64,000 bases of DNA from Ascoidea asiatica (taxonomy: Eukaryota; Ascomycota; Saccharomycetes; Ascoideales; Ascoideaceae), in the NCBI GenBank assembly GCA_001600695.1, contig BCKQ01000002.1:1-64000 (forward strand), read 5' to 3'. This document shows, piece by piece, positions 55,401-64,000 of this stretch (positions are counted from its first letter, which is position 1; the number at the start of each line of letters is the position of its first letter). The notes beneath the pieces are model-generated. The model was not told where the DNA came from. It did not search any database and saw only the letters and a list, made by a program, of their open reading frames with translations. The translations under genes were made by a program, and so were the position numbers.

Positions 55401-58400
55401 CAAATATAAGTAAATTCTGAACAGCACAAATTAATTCTCTTTGAACTTTTAGATCATTATCAAAAAATAAGCAACTAGTACAGAGATTTTTCAATATAAC
55501 TCTACATTCCGTTGAAAGTTCTACTATACCAGGACCCAAACTTAATATTATGGATCTAAGCAATCTAGCAAAAACCTGTCTGGAGTTCAAGTGCATACTC
55601 AAATTATGAGTGTATAGAAGAGAAGAGCTCTGATTATAAGAATCGTCAATATAAATTTGTTCCAACAAGCGTAGCAACCTTGTACAAAGACCGCCACTAA
55701 GCATCATGCTTGAATCGATAATAGTCACTAAGCAATCCAAAGACCAATAATGAACAACAGGATGAGGATCAATTACTAACTTCAACAAAAGATCCGAGAT
55801 CTGATTGAAATTCATTGAGTTATTTTTATAAACAGAAGATAACACCAATAGGCTAGAAATTCTTGAATATGGCTCGTTAACATCTATAATGTTTTTCAAA
55901 AAAATTTGAATTTGCTCTGTAATAATGTTATTATTGGTTAAAGATATCAAAATTCCTATGGAATCTGCTTTTAGTTGACAGATATAAGAATCCTTCATTT
56001 CAATCTTGTTCAATGTCTCTAGTAAAGTAATGAACGTTTGGTTATCAAGTTTACTATTATTTTTTTGCAAGAGCATGAAAATCCCATGTAAAGTTATTAA
56101 TGAATTGATATTAACAGCTTTGAAGCGAAGTTTACATGACTTTTTTGACATTATGTTGGATCTTAGTTGTTCAAGTAGTGATTGACGGATTTGAGTAGCT
56201 AAGAAGGGAAAAAATAAAATGAATACCTCAATGGAAATATCAACTAATTCTGTCTCTAAACCACTTGAAAACTTATCGAAGTTTGAATATTGTTTTTCAT
56301 AAATTTGCATATATGGATCATTGATAACATTAGAAGAAAAAGGACGATCAATTATGTCGTTTTCTAGTTCTTCTATCCATGTAACAGGTGATAAATGACT
56401 TCTGATTTTGTTAGATTCTATCGAGTCTTGAGAAAGGGAAACAAAATCAATATCAAAATCATTGTCATTGAAAATTGCTGTAGCTTCATTCTTGATTAAA
56501 GAATTCATAAATGACTTATTTTGAAGCTGATCTATATCTTCAATTGTAAGCTCATTATTATCAGTCGAAGCTTTGGAGTTTATTTCTTTGATAAAAAGTT
56601 CTCCGATTCTATTAGGATAGTATTTAGATGTTAATCCAAAATGTACACCATCGTTGACCAATAAAAGATCATTATTTGTAAAATCATTTTGTATGTCATG
56701 GTCATTACCTGATACACTACTAAATTCAGAATTATTTCTACCAGTTGAGCCTTTAAGTGAGCTTGATCTTTTTAAAGAATTTGAATCTTTTGAACCACTA
56801 TCATTATATAATTCAGGACTGGAAAAATTATTAAGAGCTGATATCAAAATATTGGAGTTTAAATCAGACTTAATAAAGGGTAAAATTTTTAAGTAACATT
56901 GAAATATTCTAATCTTATTTAAAACTATTATTTTTCTGTTGTACGGTAAATCTATAAAAGAGGATATACTATTTGATCCAGATGCAGAAGAAGTACTATT
57001 CCTTTTTAAAGAATCTTTTACTTTTGCCAATGTAATTTCTAGAGAGTTAATATGGGATAAGGATTTTGTTAGTAAAAATTGAACTTGTTTAGAAATCTCA
57101 GGAGTAACAGATATTTTTTTCAAAAAATTCAATAGACATGTCAAACTCAAATTTCTAACTTGTAAATTTTGAAAAATCTCTTTGAAATACTCCAAGGTAA
57201 GATTGTTTCCAGCTGTGGAAACAAAATTATGGACCAAAATATTTTTCCAGAATATAAAAAATTGAGACAGGTTTATTTTAATAAAATTCGAATCAAAATT
57301 CATTAGACCAACTAAAAGTAGCCAGCTCGAGATAGTTTTGTTATGATCGTTCAAAATTTGAGTTTCCGATTTTTGAACTTTTGAATCCTGATTCACTAAA
57401 GTAATAGAAACTCTTGAAATCGAGATTGATTTCAACTGTGTTGTAGCAAGTGTTAGAATTCTTGATATTATATCAGGAGAAGTATAATCTCTATTAATAT
57501 ACTTTACTAAGCAAGATAAACAAAAAGACAAACCCTGAATTTTATTAGAATTAATAAATAAAATGCTTTCATCTTTTTCAATAGAAGATTTAGAAGAAGA
57601 AGGACTTTTGATCAGTTTATTATTTACATGACTATTATAGCTAATATCCTTTTTAAACTCCTTTTGTAGTTCTTTGAAACAGTAAGCAAAAAAATCATTT
57701 TGAAAAGAAGGAAAAATATTAATAAATTGAACAGCTAATTGAGATGCATTGAAGGATATTTCTTTATTATTATCTATTATCAATTGCTGGATGATTTTAT
57801 ATAGATGTTGCTGCTGTTCAGAGGAAATTGCAGAAGACAAATCATTAACTAAAAAAGAAATAGTTTTAATCAATAATAAAAGAGTTAATGGACTGGACAA
57901 ATTATACGAGCTTGAATCGATTGAACTGATTTTTAAATTTGATTTTGGCAAATTAGATATTGATAATTTTTTCAAAGATAAGCAGTTATCAGATAAAATT
58001 TTTTTTAGAATAAGACCTTTATGAAATTCAGACAAATTCTTAAGAATGTAATCATTGAAAAAAAACTCAATTATTTGAAAAAGTTTTGATACAATATTAT
58101 TATTGTTTAAATTTTGATTATATGAGTTGATTATTACTTTATTATTCAATAAAAGCTTATCAATATAGAATAATATTATTAAAAAATTATTATAAATAAA
58201 GTTATTATTCTCAGCATTGCAGAGCGATAAAAAATGAATTAAAGATTTAAAAATTGAAAGCTTTAAAGTTAACATTAAATTAAAATTTGTTTTATTGGAG
58301 ACCAAGTATTGTGTTAAAGTATTTGAAGATAATATTGAGGAGGAGGTTACAGTAGATGAAGAGGATGAATATGAATATGAGTGAGAATGGGAAATAGAAG

Positions 58401-59961
58401 AAGTAGGAGATAAGGGAGAAGTGGAAGAAGTTGAGGAAGAAGAATAATGTTTTGGACTGAATGATAGAGAAGGGTCCATTAAAAATAAGTTATTATTAAA
58501 ATAATAATTTAAAATTTGAGATATATCAGAAATATTTTGTTTTTTAAAATTGATATATAATAATTCAGCAATCGACTTACTTGTTGAATCTCTGATTTTA
58601 GAATGTATAGAAGTCAAGCCTAGAATAAAATAAGAATTATAACTATTTGTTAGATTTGACAAAAATATATTACTTGAAATCTGATGGGCTAAATTTGAGG
58701 GAGATAAATTAGGCAATGGTTTATCATTTTGATCCGTTTGAGAAAGAAAAATATTATTACTGTTGGAAAATGAAGCTGATGATATAGTAGAAGAAGATGT
58801 AGGTAAAGTTGAGGTTGAAGATGAGGAAGAGGAAGAAGTTGAAAAAGATGAAGACGATGGCAAACTTGAAATATATTTTTTATCATTTGCTATTAATAAA
58901 GTTAAAATGTTAAAAGAATAAGCAATTGATAATATTGGTAGATTATTAGGAGAATTTATAGAATTATTAATGAGGTTTGAGTCATGATAAATTAAACTTA
59001 ATAGATTTGATTTGATTAATTTGGTTAATTTTGAGAAAACAGTATAATTATTATTAGATATATTTGAATTATTAGAAATTTTATTTTTTTTCGAATTTGA
59101 ACTTTTATTATTTTTGTTTGAAACATCATTATTGGAGATGAATAAATTACTATGAATTGAATTTTGCAATATAATTAATAGAAAAGATAAGTAATAATTC
59201 AAAATTGAGATTGAATTATATAAAATTGATTTTGGATTTTGCACAATTTTTTTGATTGATTTATTTAAATATATTAATAAAATTGGTATAAAAGATATTA
59301 AATCTTTTGAACCGAAAGTATTAAATATATCAATTAAAATAATTAAAGGCACTTTTTTCAAGATTGAATTAATTGGATTTAATTTAAATTTCGAATATAA
59401 TAATTTATAGGTTATTGAAGATTCCTCAGTTAATAGGTTTATAAATTTATTTGTTGTATCGAATAGAATTGGACCATTTGATAAACTTGATAGTGATTTA
59501 TTGTCTAAAACTAAAGGATTATTCAAAATTAATAAGCATAGATGATAATTTTTTGAAATTGAGATTATTAACTGGATTGATAGAACATTGTTATTAGTAG
59601 TATTATTTTGAAGACTATTATTAGTTTCAGTAGATGCAGTTTTTAATTTCGATGAATTATTGACTGATTCAGAAAAATTATCATTGTTAGTATTATTGTC
59701 ACTATCATAAAATTTAAAATTATCCAAAGAACTAAAAAAATGATCAATTAATTTGTTTAATTGAAAAATGATATGATGAGGATGTATTAAAAACTCATGA
59801 TTAGAATCAGTTGCAAAAGCGACTTTTGAGTTAGTAAGATAAATATAAAGATTCACATTATAAGTAAATAAGATGTGCTTAATTTGATCTTTAGTATATT
59901 TTTCTCGATTCAATAAAGGCAACAAATTCTCAAAATCAAAGGATTCTTTAGTAGGCTCCAT
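52456..59961 (-). CDS. LAA1: Giant HEAT-repeat protein, Laa1/HEATR5 family
   Basis: A 2501-residue protein, the largest of the window, on one uninterrupted frame with ATG at 59961. Laa1 (human HEATR5) recruits the AP-1 clathrin adaptor to trans-Golgi and endosomal membranes. The protein is made of helical HEAT-like repeats. 'DPHPVVHYWSLDCLVTIIDS' and 'LVILID'-type helices resemble the HEATR5 core, as do segments around 'LSQFFIFWKNIL'. It is about 490 residues longer than S. cerevisiae Laa1 (2014); much of the excess is Ser/Asn-rich low complexity at about 370-405 and 500-545. An acidic patch (about 1690-1720) interrupts the repeats. Only 70 bp separate its end from the HUT1 end. Family assignment is by overall pattern and size rather than a single diagnostic motif. 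Confidence 0.78.
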   Translation of the reverse strand: MEPTKESFDFENLLPLLNREKYTKDQIKHILFTYNVNLYIYLTNSKVAFATDSNHEFLIHPHHIIFQLNKLIDHFFSSLDNFKFYDSDNNTNNDNFSESVNNSSKLKTASTETNNSLQNNTTNNNVLSIQLIISISKNYHLCLLILNNPLVLDNKSLSSLSNGPILFDTTNKFINLLTEESSITYKLLYSKFKLNPINSILKKVPLIILIDIFNTFGSKDLISFIPILLIYLNKSIKKIVQNPKSILYNSISILNYYLSFLLIILQNSIHSNLFISNNDVSNKNNKSSNSKKNKISNNSNISNNNYTVFSKLTKLIKSNLLSLIYHDSNLINNSINSPNNLPILSIAYSFNILTLLIANDKKYISSLPSSSSFSTSSSSSSSTSTLPTSSSTISSASFSNSNNIFLSQTDQNDKPLPNLSPSNLAHQISSNIFLSNLTNSYNSYFILGLTSIHSKIRDSTSKSIAELLYINFKKQNISDISQILNYYFNNNLFLMDPSLSFSPKHYSSSSTSSTSPLSPTSSISHSHSYSYSSSSSTVTSSSILSSNTLTQYLVSNKTNFNLMLTLKLSIFKSLIHFLSLCNAENNNFIYNNFLIILFYIDKLLLNNKVIINSYNQNLNNNNIVSKLFQIIEFFFNDYILKNLSEFHKGLILKKILSDNCLSLKKLSISNLPKSNLKISSIDSSSYNLSSPLTLLLLIKTISFLVNDLSSAISSEQQQHLYKIIQQLIIDNNKEISFNASQLAVQFINIFPSFQNDFFAYCFKELQKEFKKDISYNSHVNNKLIKSPSSSKSSIEKDESILFINSNKIQGLSFCLSCLVKYINRDYTSPDIISRILTLATTQLKSISISRVSITLVNQDSKVQKSETQILNDHNKTISSWLLLVGLMNFDSNFIKINLSQFFIFWKNILVHNFVSTAGNNLTLEYFKEIFQNLQVRNLSLTCLLNFLKKISVTPEISKQVQFLLTKSLSHINSLEITLAKVKDSLKRNSTSSASGSNSISSFIDLPYNRKIIVLNKIRIFQCYLKILPFIKSDLNSNILISALNNFSSPELYNDSGSKDSNSLKRSSSLKGSTGRNNSEFSSVSGNDHDIQNDFTNNDLLLVNDGVHFGLTSKYYPNRIGELFIKEINSKASTDNNELTIEDIDQLQNKSFMNSLIKNEATAIFNDNDFDIDFVSLSQDSIESNKIRSHLSPVTWIEELENDIIDRPFSSNVINDPYMQIYEKQYSNFDKFSSGLETELVDISIEVFILFFPFLATQIRQSLLEQLRSNIMSKKSCKLRFKAVNINSLITLHGIFMLLQKNNSKLDNQTFITLLETLNKIEMKDSYICQLKADSIGILISLTNNNIITEQIQIFLKNIIDVNEPYSRISSLLVLSSVYKNNSMNFNQISDLLLKLVIDPHPVVHYWSLDCLVTIIDSSMMLSGGLCTRLLRLLEQIYIDDSYNQSSSLLYTHNLSMHLNSRQVFARLLRSIILSLGPGIVELSTECRVILKNLCTSCLFFDNDLKVQRELICAVQNLLIFEKPLSSAANQIVSFGFFKGLIEYHLRNNLQLMSIGSLTISESIPIFNTIEDNSRLFYCTTSYSILSLVINCYSQLIKTWPIEDVLSPTAKRLLWICVDSKRMFVKLYELCKIWMDSSLGVSWFLLLSNLFKIEKPKLTFEIENSYKMVLTKYEKKEIKVEIRDEEVQSMANAIDEDDDISSNDEEQNKKSSEISRNQRQSSSVTRANNPIEQLSDGASDYDPVDWRFKAFVLELIRFLLSFAKSNRELFNGLGMKISDLVKISFSASTSPVIELRIIGVNLLGDVITIYSSAMDPLYPTVPLLEQQQAQIISALTPAFNEDSTTILASEAIGICAKFIGFNINTDLSKMNRILSILTKSLEEFSETKSMKIGDIDIETSRGKRRVKLSILNAWAELKISANVRIHADSDKQAYKANNFPGKQLHDIISEYYDILIPMWIVSLKEFASFKYGGNFEEVSDKKVELFLYESCWINFVEVIGCMIEEKEDFIFDLLKNDIGNFFFLLYAQCIELLIKPSNYFVSKQPMSISHQLDDHNRVLIAMNKLLHSKISSRVIFHDSIFSETIDLFDRIMLVKSDSEKLILIDIVTGLFSNYFNDKISTEDLNSDIDKLFELLRIVMLSVVNIIPFISQGEDIVSKISFKRGERLPEKKLLILRKSFSSMGVMIDSFPKVIKMDLIACFLYVFVLIYSNDYPFKDELIPAVLPALKSIIYELSESSIGSDNLSNGIIELLRNFYSILRKSFKKGDKNSFLTIMVFISTCGDMVSLTDKDIEIVVEMLVSWLLNNNTLGAATQSIKSLILTSSKENCSSIMVMKNLVPKLIEILLLPNLEKEVEDPRLIIEMFILLSKSINNKIVINEEDIKVKNIEKKEIISIYIIILSLFCYLRNKISDDSSSVLREYLSLKILELIKMNSEVFKTVINEILSNEQKLIIEDIVKQNKKENIENKKNLNNFKENSDLHKHIELKMFTMEDEFTEDIGIT

Positions 59962-61133
59962 AATTTAAAGTCTAAAGTTATCAATATCAATAACTGAAAT
60001 TTTTATTCTATTTTTGTTTAAAGACCAAATAAAACCTCAAAATAGAAAAAAAAAAAAAAAAAAAAAAAGAGATTATATGACTTGATTGATTATATTCGAA
60101 TTCAAAAACGCTCTAGTTATTATTTTTCTAAAAGTAACAAGCAATAATAAAGAAACAGATCAAATATTAAGATTTAATCGAAAAAAGATATTAATTTTGA
60201 CAAGTCAAGAGAAAAAAATCATATTAAACTTGTTATGTAAGATAATACGTATCCTGAGATACAGGGAGGGGGCCTAGTGCCTTCGGTTGGTTTATTCGTG
60301 TCAAGATTCAGGAGCGAGTCCCAATAGTAGAGTTGAAGCTCTTACTACCCAGACACCTGTTATAAGGATTCTATCCGGATTACAGGCGTGCTCGTGAAGT
60401 CAATTCTCACCAGCCACACCGGAACTCAAGCTAGATCTATACCCTATTAAGTCAATAATTTCTACTCGGTTGAGTGAAATTATCGAACAGTGAACGGACA
60501 GAGGCATCGTATGGTTCGTATACAGTATTACAGTCACCTGATGAAGTGCGTACTATGAAGCGTGTAAAGCATGTGTCCCGCGGTCTCCAAAAAAACGTTG
60601 AGGAATGGATTTTTGTACGAAATAATTTTGGGAAGTGACTCTAGTGCCGCAGGAAGCTGTTATTTGCTGTATATACACTCCTTACTTGCATTGTTCTCTG
60701 ATTACTTCATTCAGTAAATGATATGTAGCTCCTATTCGAACAGATATCCTGTTCTATTTTAATAGGGGCACTCGGGTATTGCAATATGTTCTGACTTTGT
60801 TGTGACGTTTCTAAGATTATTCTTTTTTTTTTAGGTAAAGCTACATTTTCAAATTACTTTAATTCTGATCTTTTGGCTTTTTAATTTCAGATCCAGATAT
60901 AAAACAAATCCATCATCTTCTATTCTTTTTGAAATGGTCTCCCTGATTATTGATTTTATTGTTCTGTTCTCTTATGTTCTGTTCTTTATGGCCAATACTA
61001 AATAAATAAACAGAAGTAATAGAAATAGTAAAGTTGATCAATTTCAAGTTGATAGTGTTAATAATACTTACAGAACTAATATCTTTTTTAACTTTCAAAT
61101 CTTCAAAAGTATTATCATATTTAGTTTTCCAAA
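59962..61133. other. 1.2-kb divergent region with a GC-richer block
   Basis: Left of 60240 and right of 60840 it is AT-rich promoter-like sequence for LAA1 and for the gene at 61134. A 23-bp A-run lies at 60046-60068. The middle block 60245-60840 is listed as a candidate non-coding RNA. Confidence 0.6.
60249..60842. ncRNA. Candidate structured non-coding RNA
   Basis: A block of about 590 bp, with more balanced base composition than the flanks and no usable ORF, contains at least five hairpins: GTATC/GATAC (60249-60262); AGTAGAG with CTCT-ACT (60326-60346); CCTGT/ACAGG with inner GGAT/ATCC (60356-60386); a 12-bp stem ATAATTTC+ACTC (60455-60483); and CCTATT/AATAGG with inner GAACAG/CTGTTC (60731-60766). 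A T10 run at 60833-60842 could end Pol III transcription on the plus strand; on the minus strand the A-run at 60046-60068 would serve. I could not match it to U1-U6, U3, SRP, RNase P or MRP from memory, so a divergent RNA of these classes or a telomerase RNA remains possible. Confidence 0.35.
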
Positions 61134-62951
61134 ATGAGTTTTTTACAGTTTCTTAATAGTAGCAATAATTTGACTACATTCCATCGAAATTCAATTAAAA
61201 ATACTATTTCTAACGTTGAATATAATCAAGATCAGAATGTTCATAGAAATGATGAAGATAATGAGATTTATTTAATCAATCAAAAATATTCAACTTCGAT
61301 AACTTATCAAGATGTTAAAGATAATTTTCATTTATTAAAATCAATACAAGCAAGCTTCAATCCTTCTTCAAATCCAAAGTATCTTCTTGCATCTAACAAT
61401 ACTAATATCAATAATAATAATAATGATAATCTACAATTAAATAATCTCATTGATTTATTTAATAATTTTTCGAGCAATGATAAGACCATTTATACTTCTT
61501 TAAATTTAAACTATATTCAATCAATTTTATTTTCTTTTATAAATTACACCTTTGATGAAAAAAGATCTTTTGATTTTATTTTTTCAAATTTTAGAAAGGA
61601 TAAATTCTTATTAATGGATTTTTTATCAATAGACAATTTTACCCAATTTTATGATATTTTTAATCCTTCTATAAATGATCAACTAAATTCTAATGGTCAA
61701 TTAAATTTTTATGATTTAGTATTCGAAAATTTAGATAATCAAAATTTGTATTTTCTTTATATTTTATTCAAAGATAATTTATTCAAAAAGGTATTATTAC
61801 AATATTCTTTTCTTAAGATTATACAATCAATTCAATTTAAAATAGACAATGGTAATGGCTTCAATGATGATAATACAGATGATGATCAGTATAATTTGAT
61901 TTTAGATCAAACTCATTTAGTCAATTTAATCAATAATAATTACGAATTTGATAATATAAACTCCTTACAAACTCAATTGATAAATGAATTAATTCCTACA
62001 TGTTTTATTGATTATTTAGTTTATCCCTTTAAGAATAATAAGTTTAATATACTACAATTAAATTATGTCTATAATAATTTAATTCACTATATTGCATTTC
62101 CAGATGATTTGAACATTTCAAAAGATGTAAATCTTAGTGATAATTTTAATTTGATTTGGTTTGACAAACCATCTTTTTTGAAAATTAAAGAATTAATTTT
62201 TTTGAAAATTTTCAAAAAAATTGATAGTAATTTCAAATTTAACTTCGATCCAAGAATTTATTTTAAAGAATATGCATCGATTGATTCGGATTTACATTCA
62301 AAATCACAAATAAATTCTAATAATAATAGTTTAGGTAAATTAAATTACGCATTTTTTAATAATGACTATAGTAGAAAATTTGAATTTGAAGAATTTTTGA
62401 AAAACAATTTAGTCTATCATTCAATTAAAAATTTAAAAGATTTCCTAAATGTATTGATATTTTTTTATAATCTAGATATTAATAACTTTATCAATAAACA
62501 GAGTTTTTCAATTGAATTATTCAATTTAATTATAAAATTTTTTGACTTAAAATTAATAGATCATTATTCAAATCAAATTAACATCAAAAGAAAATTTTAT
62601 GAAAATCATTTTCTAATAAATTTAAATAAAATTAAAAGGTATAAAGCATTTTTATTAAATTCGAATAAATCTTTATGGTTCAATGAATATAAAGGAGAAA
62701 TTTTGTATTTAGAAAGAATATTTGCAGTGAATTATAATAGCATCAAAATTAATGAAGAAATAATTAAAAATTTGAATAAATTTAATAAGTTTTTTAATAA
62801 AGAAGGTTCTGAATCCGAATCATCTCAAGAGCAAATGTTGAATAGATATGGGTGTAATGACGCTAGAACTATTAATAAGATGGGATTAAATGATTATGAT
62901 ATTGTGTTAATCAATTTGTTTGAGTATTTTTCATATATTTGTGTCGTATAA
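61134..62951 (+). CDS. Unknown 605-residue Asn/Phe/Leu-rich protein
   Basis: Not recognised. The protein is unusually rich in Asn, Phe, Leu and Ile with short alternating hydrophobic and polar helices ('FYDLVFENLDNQNLYFLYIL', 'FLKIKELIFLKIFKKI'), and no signal peptide or clear membrane segment. It looks like an all-helical soluble protein. A Glu/Ser patch ('EGSESESSQEQ') lies near the C-terminus, followed by a hydrophobic end. ATG at 61134, no intron. Divergent from LAA1. A fast-evolving member of a known family is likely, but I cannot name one. Confidence 0.78.
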   Translation: MSFLQFLNSSNNLTTFHRNSIKNTISNVEYNQDQNVHRNDEDNEIYLINQKYSTSITYQDVKDNFHLLKSIQASFNPSSNPKYLLASNNTNINNNNNDNLQLNNLIDLFNNFSSNDKTIYTSLNLNYIQSILFSFINYTFDEKRSFDFIFSNFRKDKFLLMDFLSIDNFTQFYDIFNPSINDQLNSNGQLNFYDLVFENLDNQNLYFLYILFKDNLFKKVLLQYSFLKIIQSIQFKIDNGNGFNDDNTDDDQYNLILDQTHLVNLINNNYEFDNINSLQTQLINELIPTCFIDYLVYPFKNNKFNILQLNYVYNNLIHYIAFPDDLNISKDVNLSDNFNLIWFDKPSFLKIKELIFLKIFKKIDSNFKFNFDPRIYFKEYASIDSDLHSKSQINSNNNSLGKLNYAFFNNDYSRKFEFEEFLKNNLVYHSIKNLKDFLNVLIFFYNLDINNFINKQSFSIELFNLIIKFFDLKLIDHYSNQINIKRKFYENHFLINLNKIKRYKAFLLNSNKSLWFNEYKGEILYLERIFAVNYNSIKINEEIIKNLNKFNKFFNKEGSESESSQEQMLNRYGCNDARTINKMGLNDYDIVLINLFEYFSYICVV

Positions 62952-63475
62952 AAACTTTAATAAAAAATTTTGGAAATGAGATTATACTCAATTTTTAGTA
63001 AGTACTAAATAAACAGTAGTGTTTATACTGATTGATCAGTGACTAATATTTTGTCGTACTGAGAGAAGACAACAAAAAAATACGCCAAAAGTGCGACGGA
63101 AATTCCTTAATTCTGCTAGTGGAGGTATCCTCAAGCATAATTTATAATAATAAACAATAGTCACGTGTATTGTTTACCCTTTTTTTAAGGCTGTTAAATC
63201 GATGGTGTGTGGCTGGTGTAGTGGAGTAATTGGCTCCGTTTTGCATGACTGAAGCAAAATATGCTTCTTAAATACTGTGATCTGATTCAGCAACTTAGTT
63301 TTGAGTAACAGTTAATATCCAAATATTCTTATCCAAGTTTTCCATCGGTTTAATTATCAAAAAATGTTACAGATAAGCATATCCATTAAAAGATGATTAA
63401 AAACAATAATGGATTCATAAGAAACTAAAAACAAATATTTCATCAATAATCTGAAATTTTTACCTTCTTCCTACA
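62952..63475. promoter_or_regulatory. Upstream region of the PXMP4-like gene with a CACGTG box
   Basis: 524 bp. TCACGTG at 63161-63167 is a perfect E-box, the site of Cbf1, Pho4 and related bHLH factors, about 310 bp upstream of the ATG at 63476. No other element is recognised. Confidence 0.45.
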
Positions 63476-64000
63476 ATGTTTTTAACTAAAGCAAAGTTAG
63501 CCGAGATATTAAAATCAAAGCAAATATTCTCTTCTATTATTAATTCACCAGCTAAAATGAACTTACTCCAGATACTTTATTCTTCAAGAAATGCTTTTTT
63601 ATATGGTGCAAAGCTTCGTATGGCTCATTCTTTAGTTCTATTCTTTTTATTATCTAAAACCAAATCATTGAGGTCTTTTAAATTAAAAATCAAAAAAATA
63701 ATCCAAAATTCCTTCAAGCATGGCTTCTCTTTAGCGATTTATGCATTTTCATATAAATTTTTATTATATTTCTTCAGAACTTTAAGAAATTCTTCTAGTA
63801 TAACAAACTTTAAAACCAAAAATATGACTAAAACTATAATGAAAAAACATAAAAAAACTAGTAATAAAAATCTTCCCATAGATTATTTTTTATCTGGATC
63901 AATAGCTTCATTATTTATCTTTGGCGATATAATTCCATATTTTACAAATCAAATAACTTTTCAAATAACATTATACCTTCTTTCTAGAGTTTTATTAGCT
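63476..64000 (+). CDS. Peroxisomal membrane protein PXMP4/PMP24-like, cut by window end
   Basis: An open frame from the ATG at 63476 runs to the last base (175 codons, no stop), so the 3' part is missing. It begins MFLTKAKLAEILKSKQ. The conserved PXMP4/TMEM135 (Tim17-like) pattern is visible: 'FLYGAKLRMAHSLVLFFLL', then 'FKHGFSLAIYAFSYKFLLYF' and 'LSGSIASLFIFGD', then 'ITFQITLYLLSRVLLA'. Human PXMP4 has the same order with a similar 'QI..YL.SRVL' end. The family resides in the peroxisomal membrane; its role is unclear. A Lys/Thr/Asn-rich loop of about 30 residues before the second half is not typical. To my knowledge S. cerevisiae lacks it. Confidence 0.72.
   Translation, partial: MFLTKAKLAEILKSKQIFSSIINSPAKMNLLQILYSSRNAFLYGAKLRMAHSLVLFFLLSKTKSLRSFKLKIKKIIQNSFKHGFSLAIYAFSYKFLLYFFRTLRNSSSITNFKTKNMTKTIMKKHKKTSNKNLPIDYFLSGSIASLFIFGDIIPYFTNQITFQITLYLLSRVLLA

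Overview
The window is nuclear DNA of a budding yeast (Saccharomycotina) with a very AT-rich genome. It carries 25 protein-coding genes with typical yeast short 5' introns (GTATGT or GTAAGY donors, TACTAAC-like branch sites), mono- and trinucleotide runs, and AT-rich spacers. The conserved genes are unmistakably yeast: RVB2, VMA11, NSL1, ENV7, SUI3, YAR1, HSP90, HUT1, RPL20, MRPL24, RTP1 and LAA1. A UBE2W-type E2 and a PXMP4/PMP24-like peroxisomal protein, both missing in S. cerevisiae to my knowledge, argue for a lineage outside the Saccharomycetaceae. I cannot name the species. The few in-frame CTG codons I found sit in hydrophobic helices or loops and do not settle the genetic code.

Layout. 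1-68 is a 17-bp tandem repeat at the very edge of the window. 0.5-12.8 kb is gene-dense: MNN1-like 1, ENV7, RVB2, VMA11, NSL1, a DCAF7/YPL247C-like WD protein, a UBE2W-like E2 and a mitochondrial membrane protein candidate. 12.8-21.7 kb is mostly non-coding, with one low-complexity coiled-coil gene. 21.7-38.2 kb holds three more MNN1-like mannosyltransferases, RPL20, an unknown coiled-coil gene, a GH17 cell-wall glucanase-like mannoprotein and MRPL24. 38.9-52.4 kb holds an unknown lysine/asparagine-rich gene, SUI3, YAR1, RTP1, HSP90 and HUT1. 52.5-60.0 kb is the giant LAA1/HEATR5 gene. 60.0-64.0 kb has a candidate structured RNA, an unknown gene and the 5' part of a PXMP4-like gene cut by the window end.

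How it fits together. From memory of the S. cerevisiae map, most housekeeping genes here (ENV7, RVB2, VMA11, NSL1, YPL247C, SUI3, YAR1, HSP82, HUT1) all lie on the left arm of chromosome XVI between YPL233W and YPL247C. The window is therefore an old syntenic neighbourhood, split by a roughly 30-kb stretch that carries the mannosyltransferase family. Four Golgi-type MNN1 paralogs, a Ser-rich secreted wall protein and the HUT1 nucleotide-sugar transporter give the window a cell-wall/glycosylation flavour.

Most notable: introns that cut the start codon (VMA11 AT|G, RPL20 A|TG) or follow it directly (RVB2 ATG|); a step-type heat-shock element with five GAA units at exact 10-bp spacing upstream of HSP90; an almost perfect alternation of gene strands; a strongly structured GC-richer intergenic block at 60.2-60.8 kb that may be a non-coding RNA; and the 17-bp edge repeat, whose strand composition fits a telomere.
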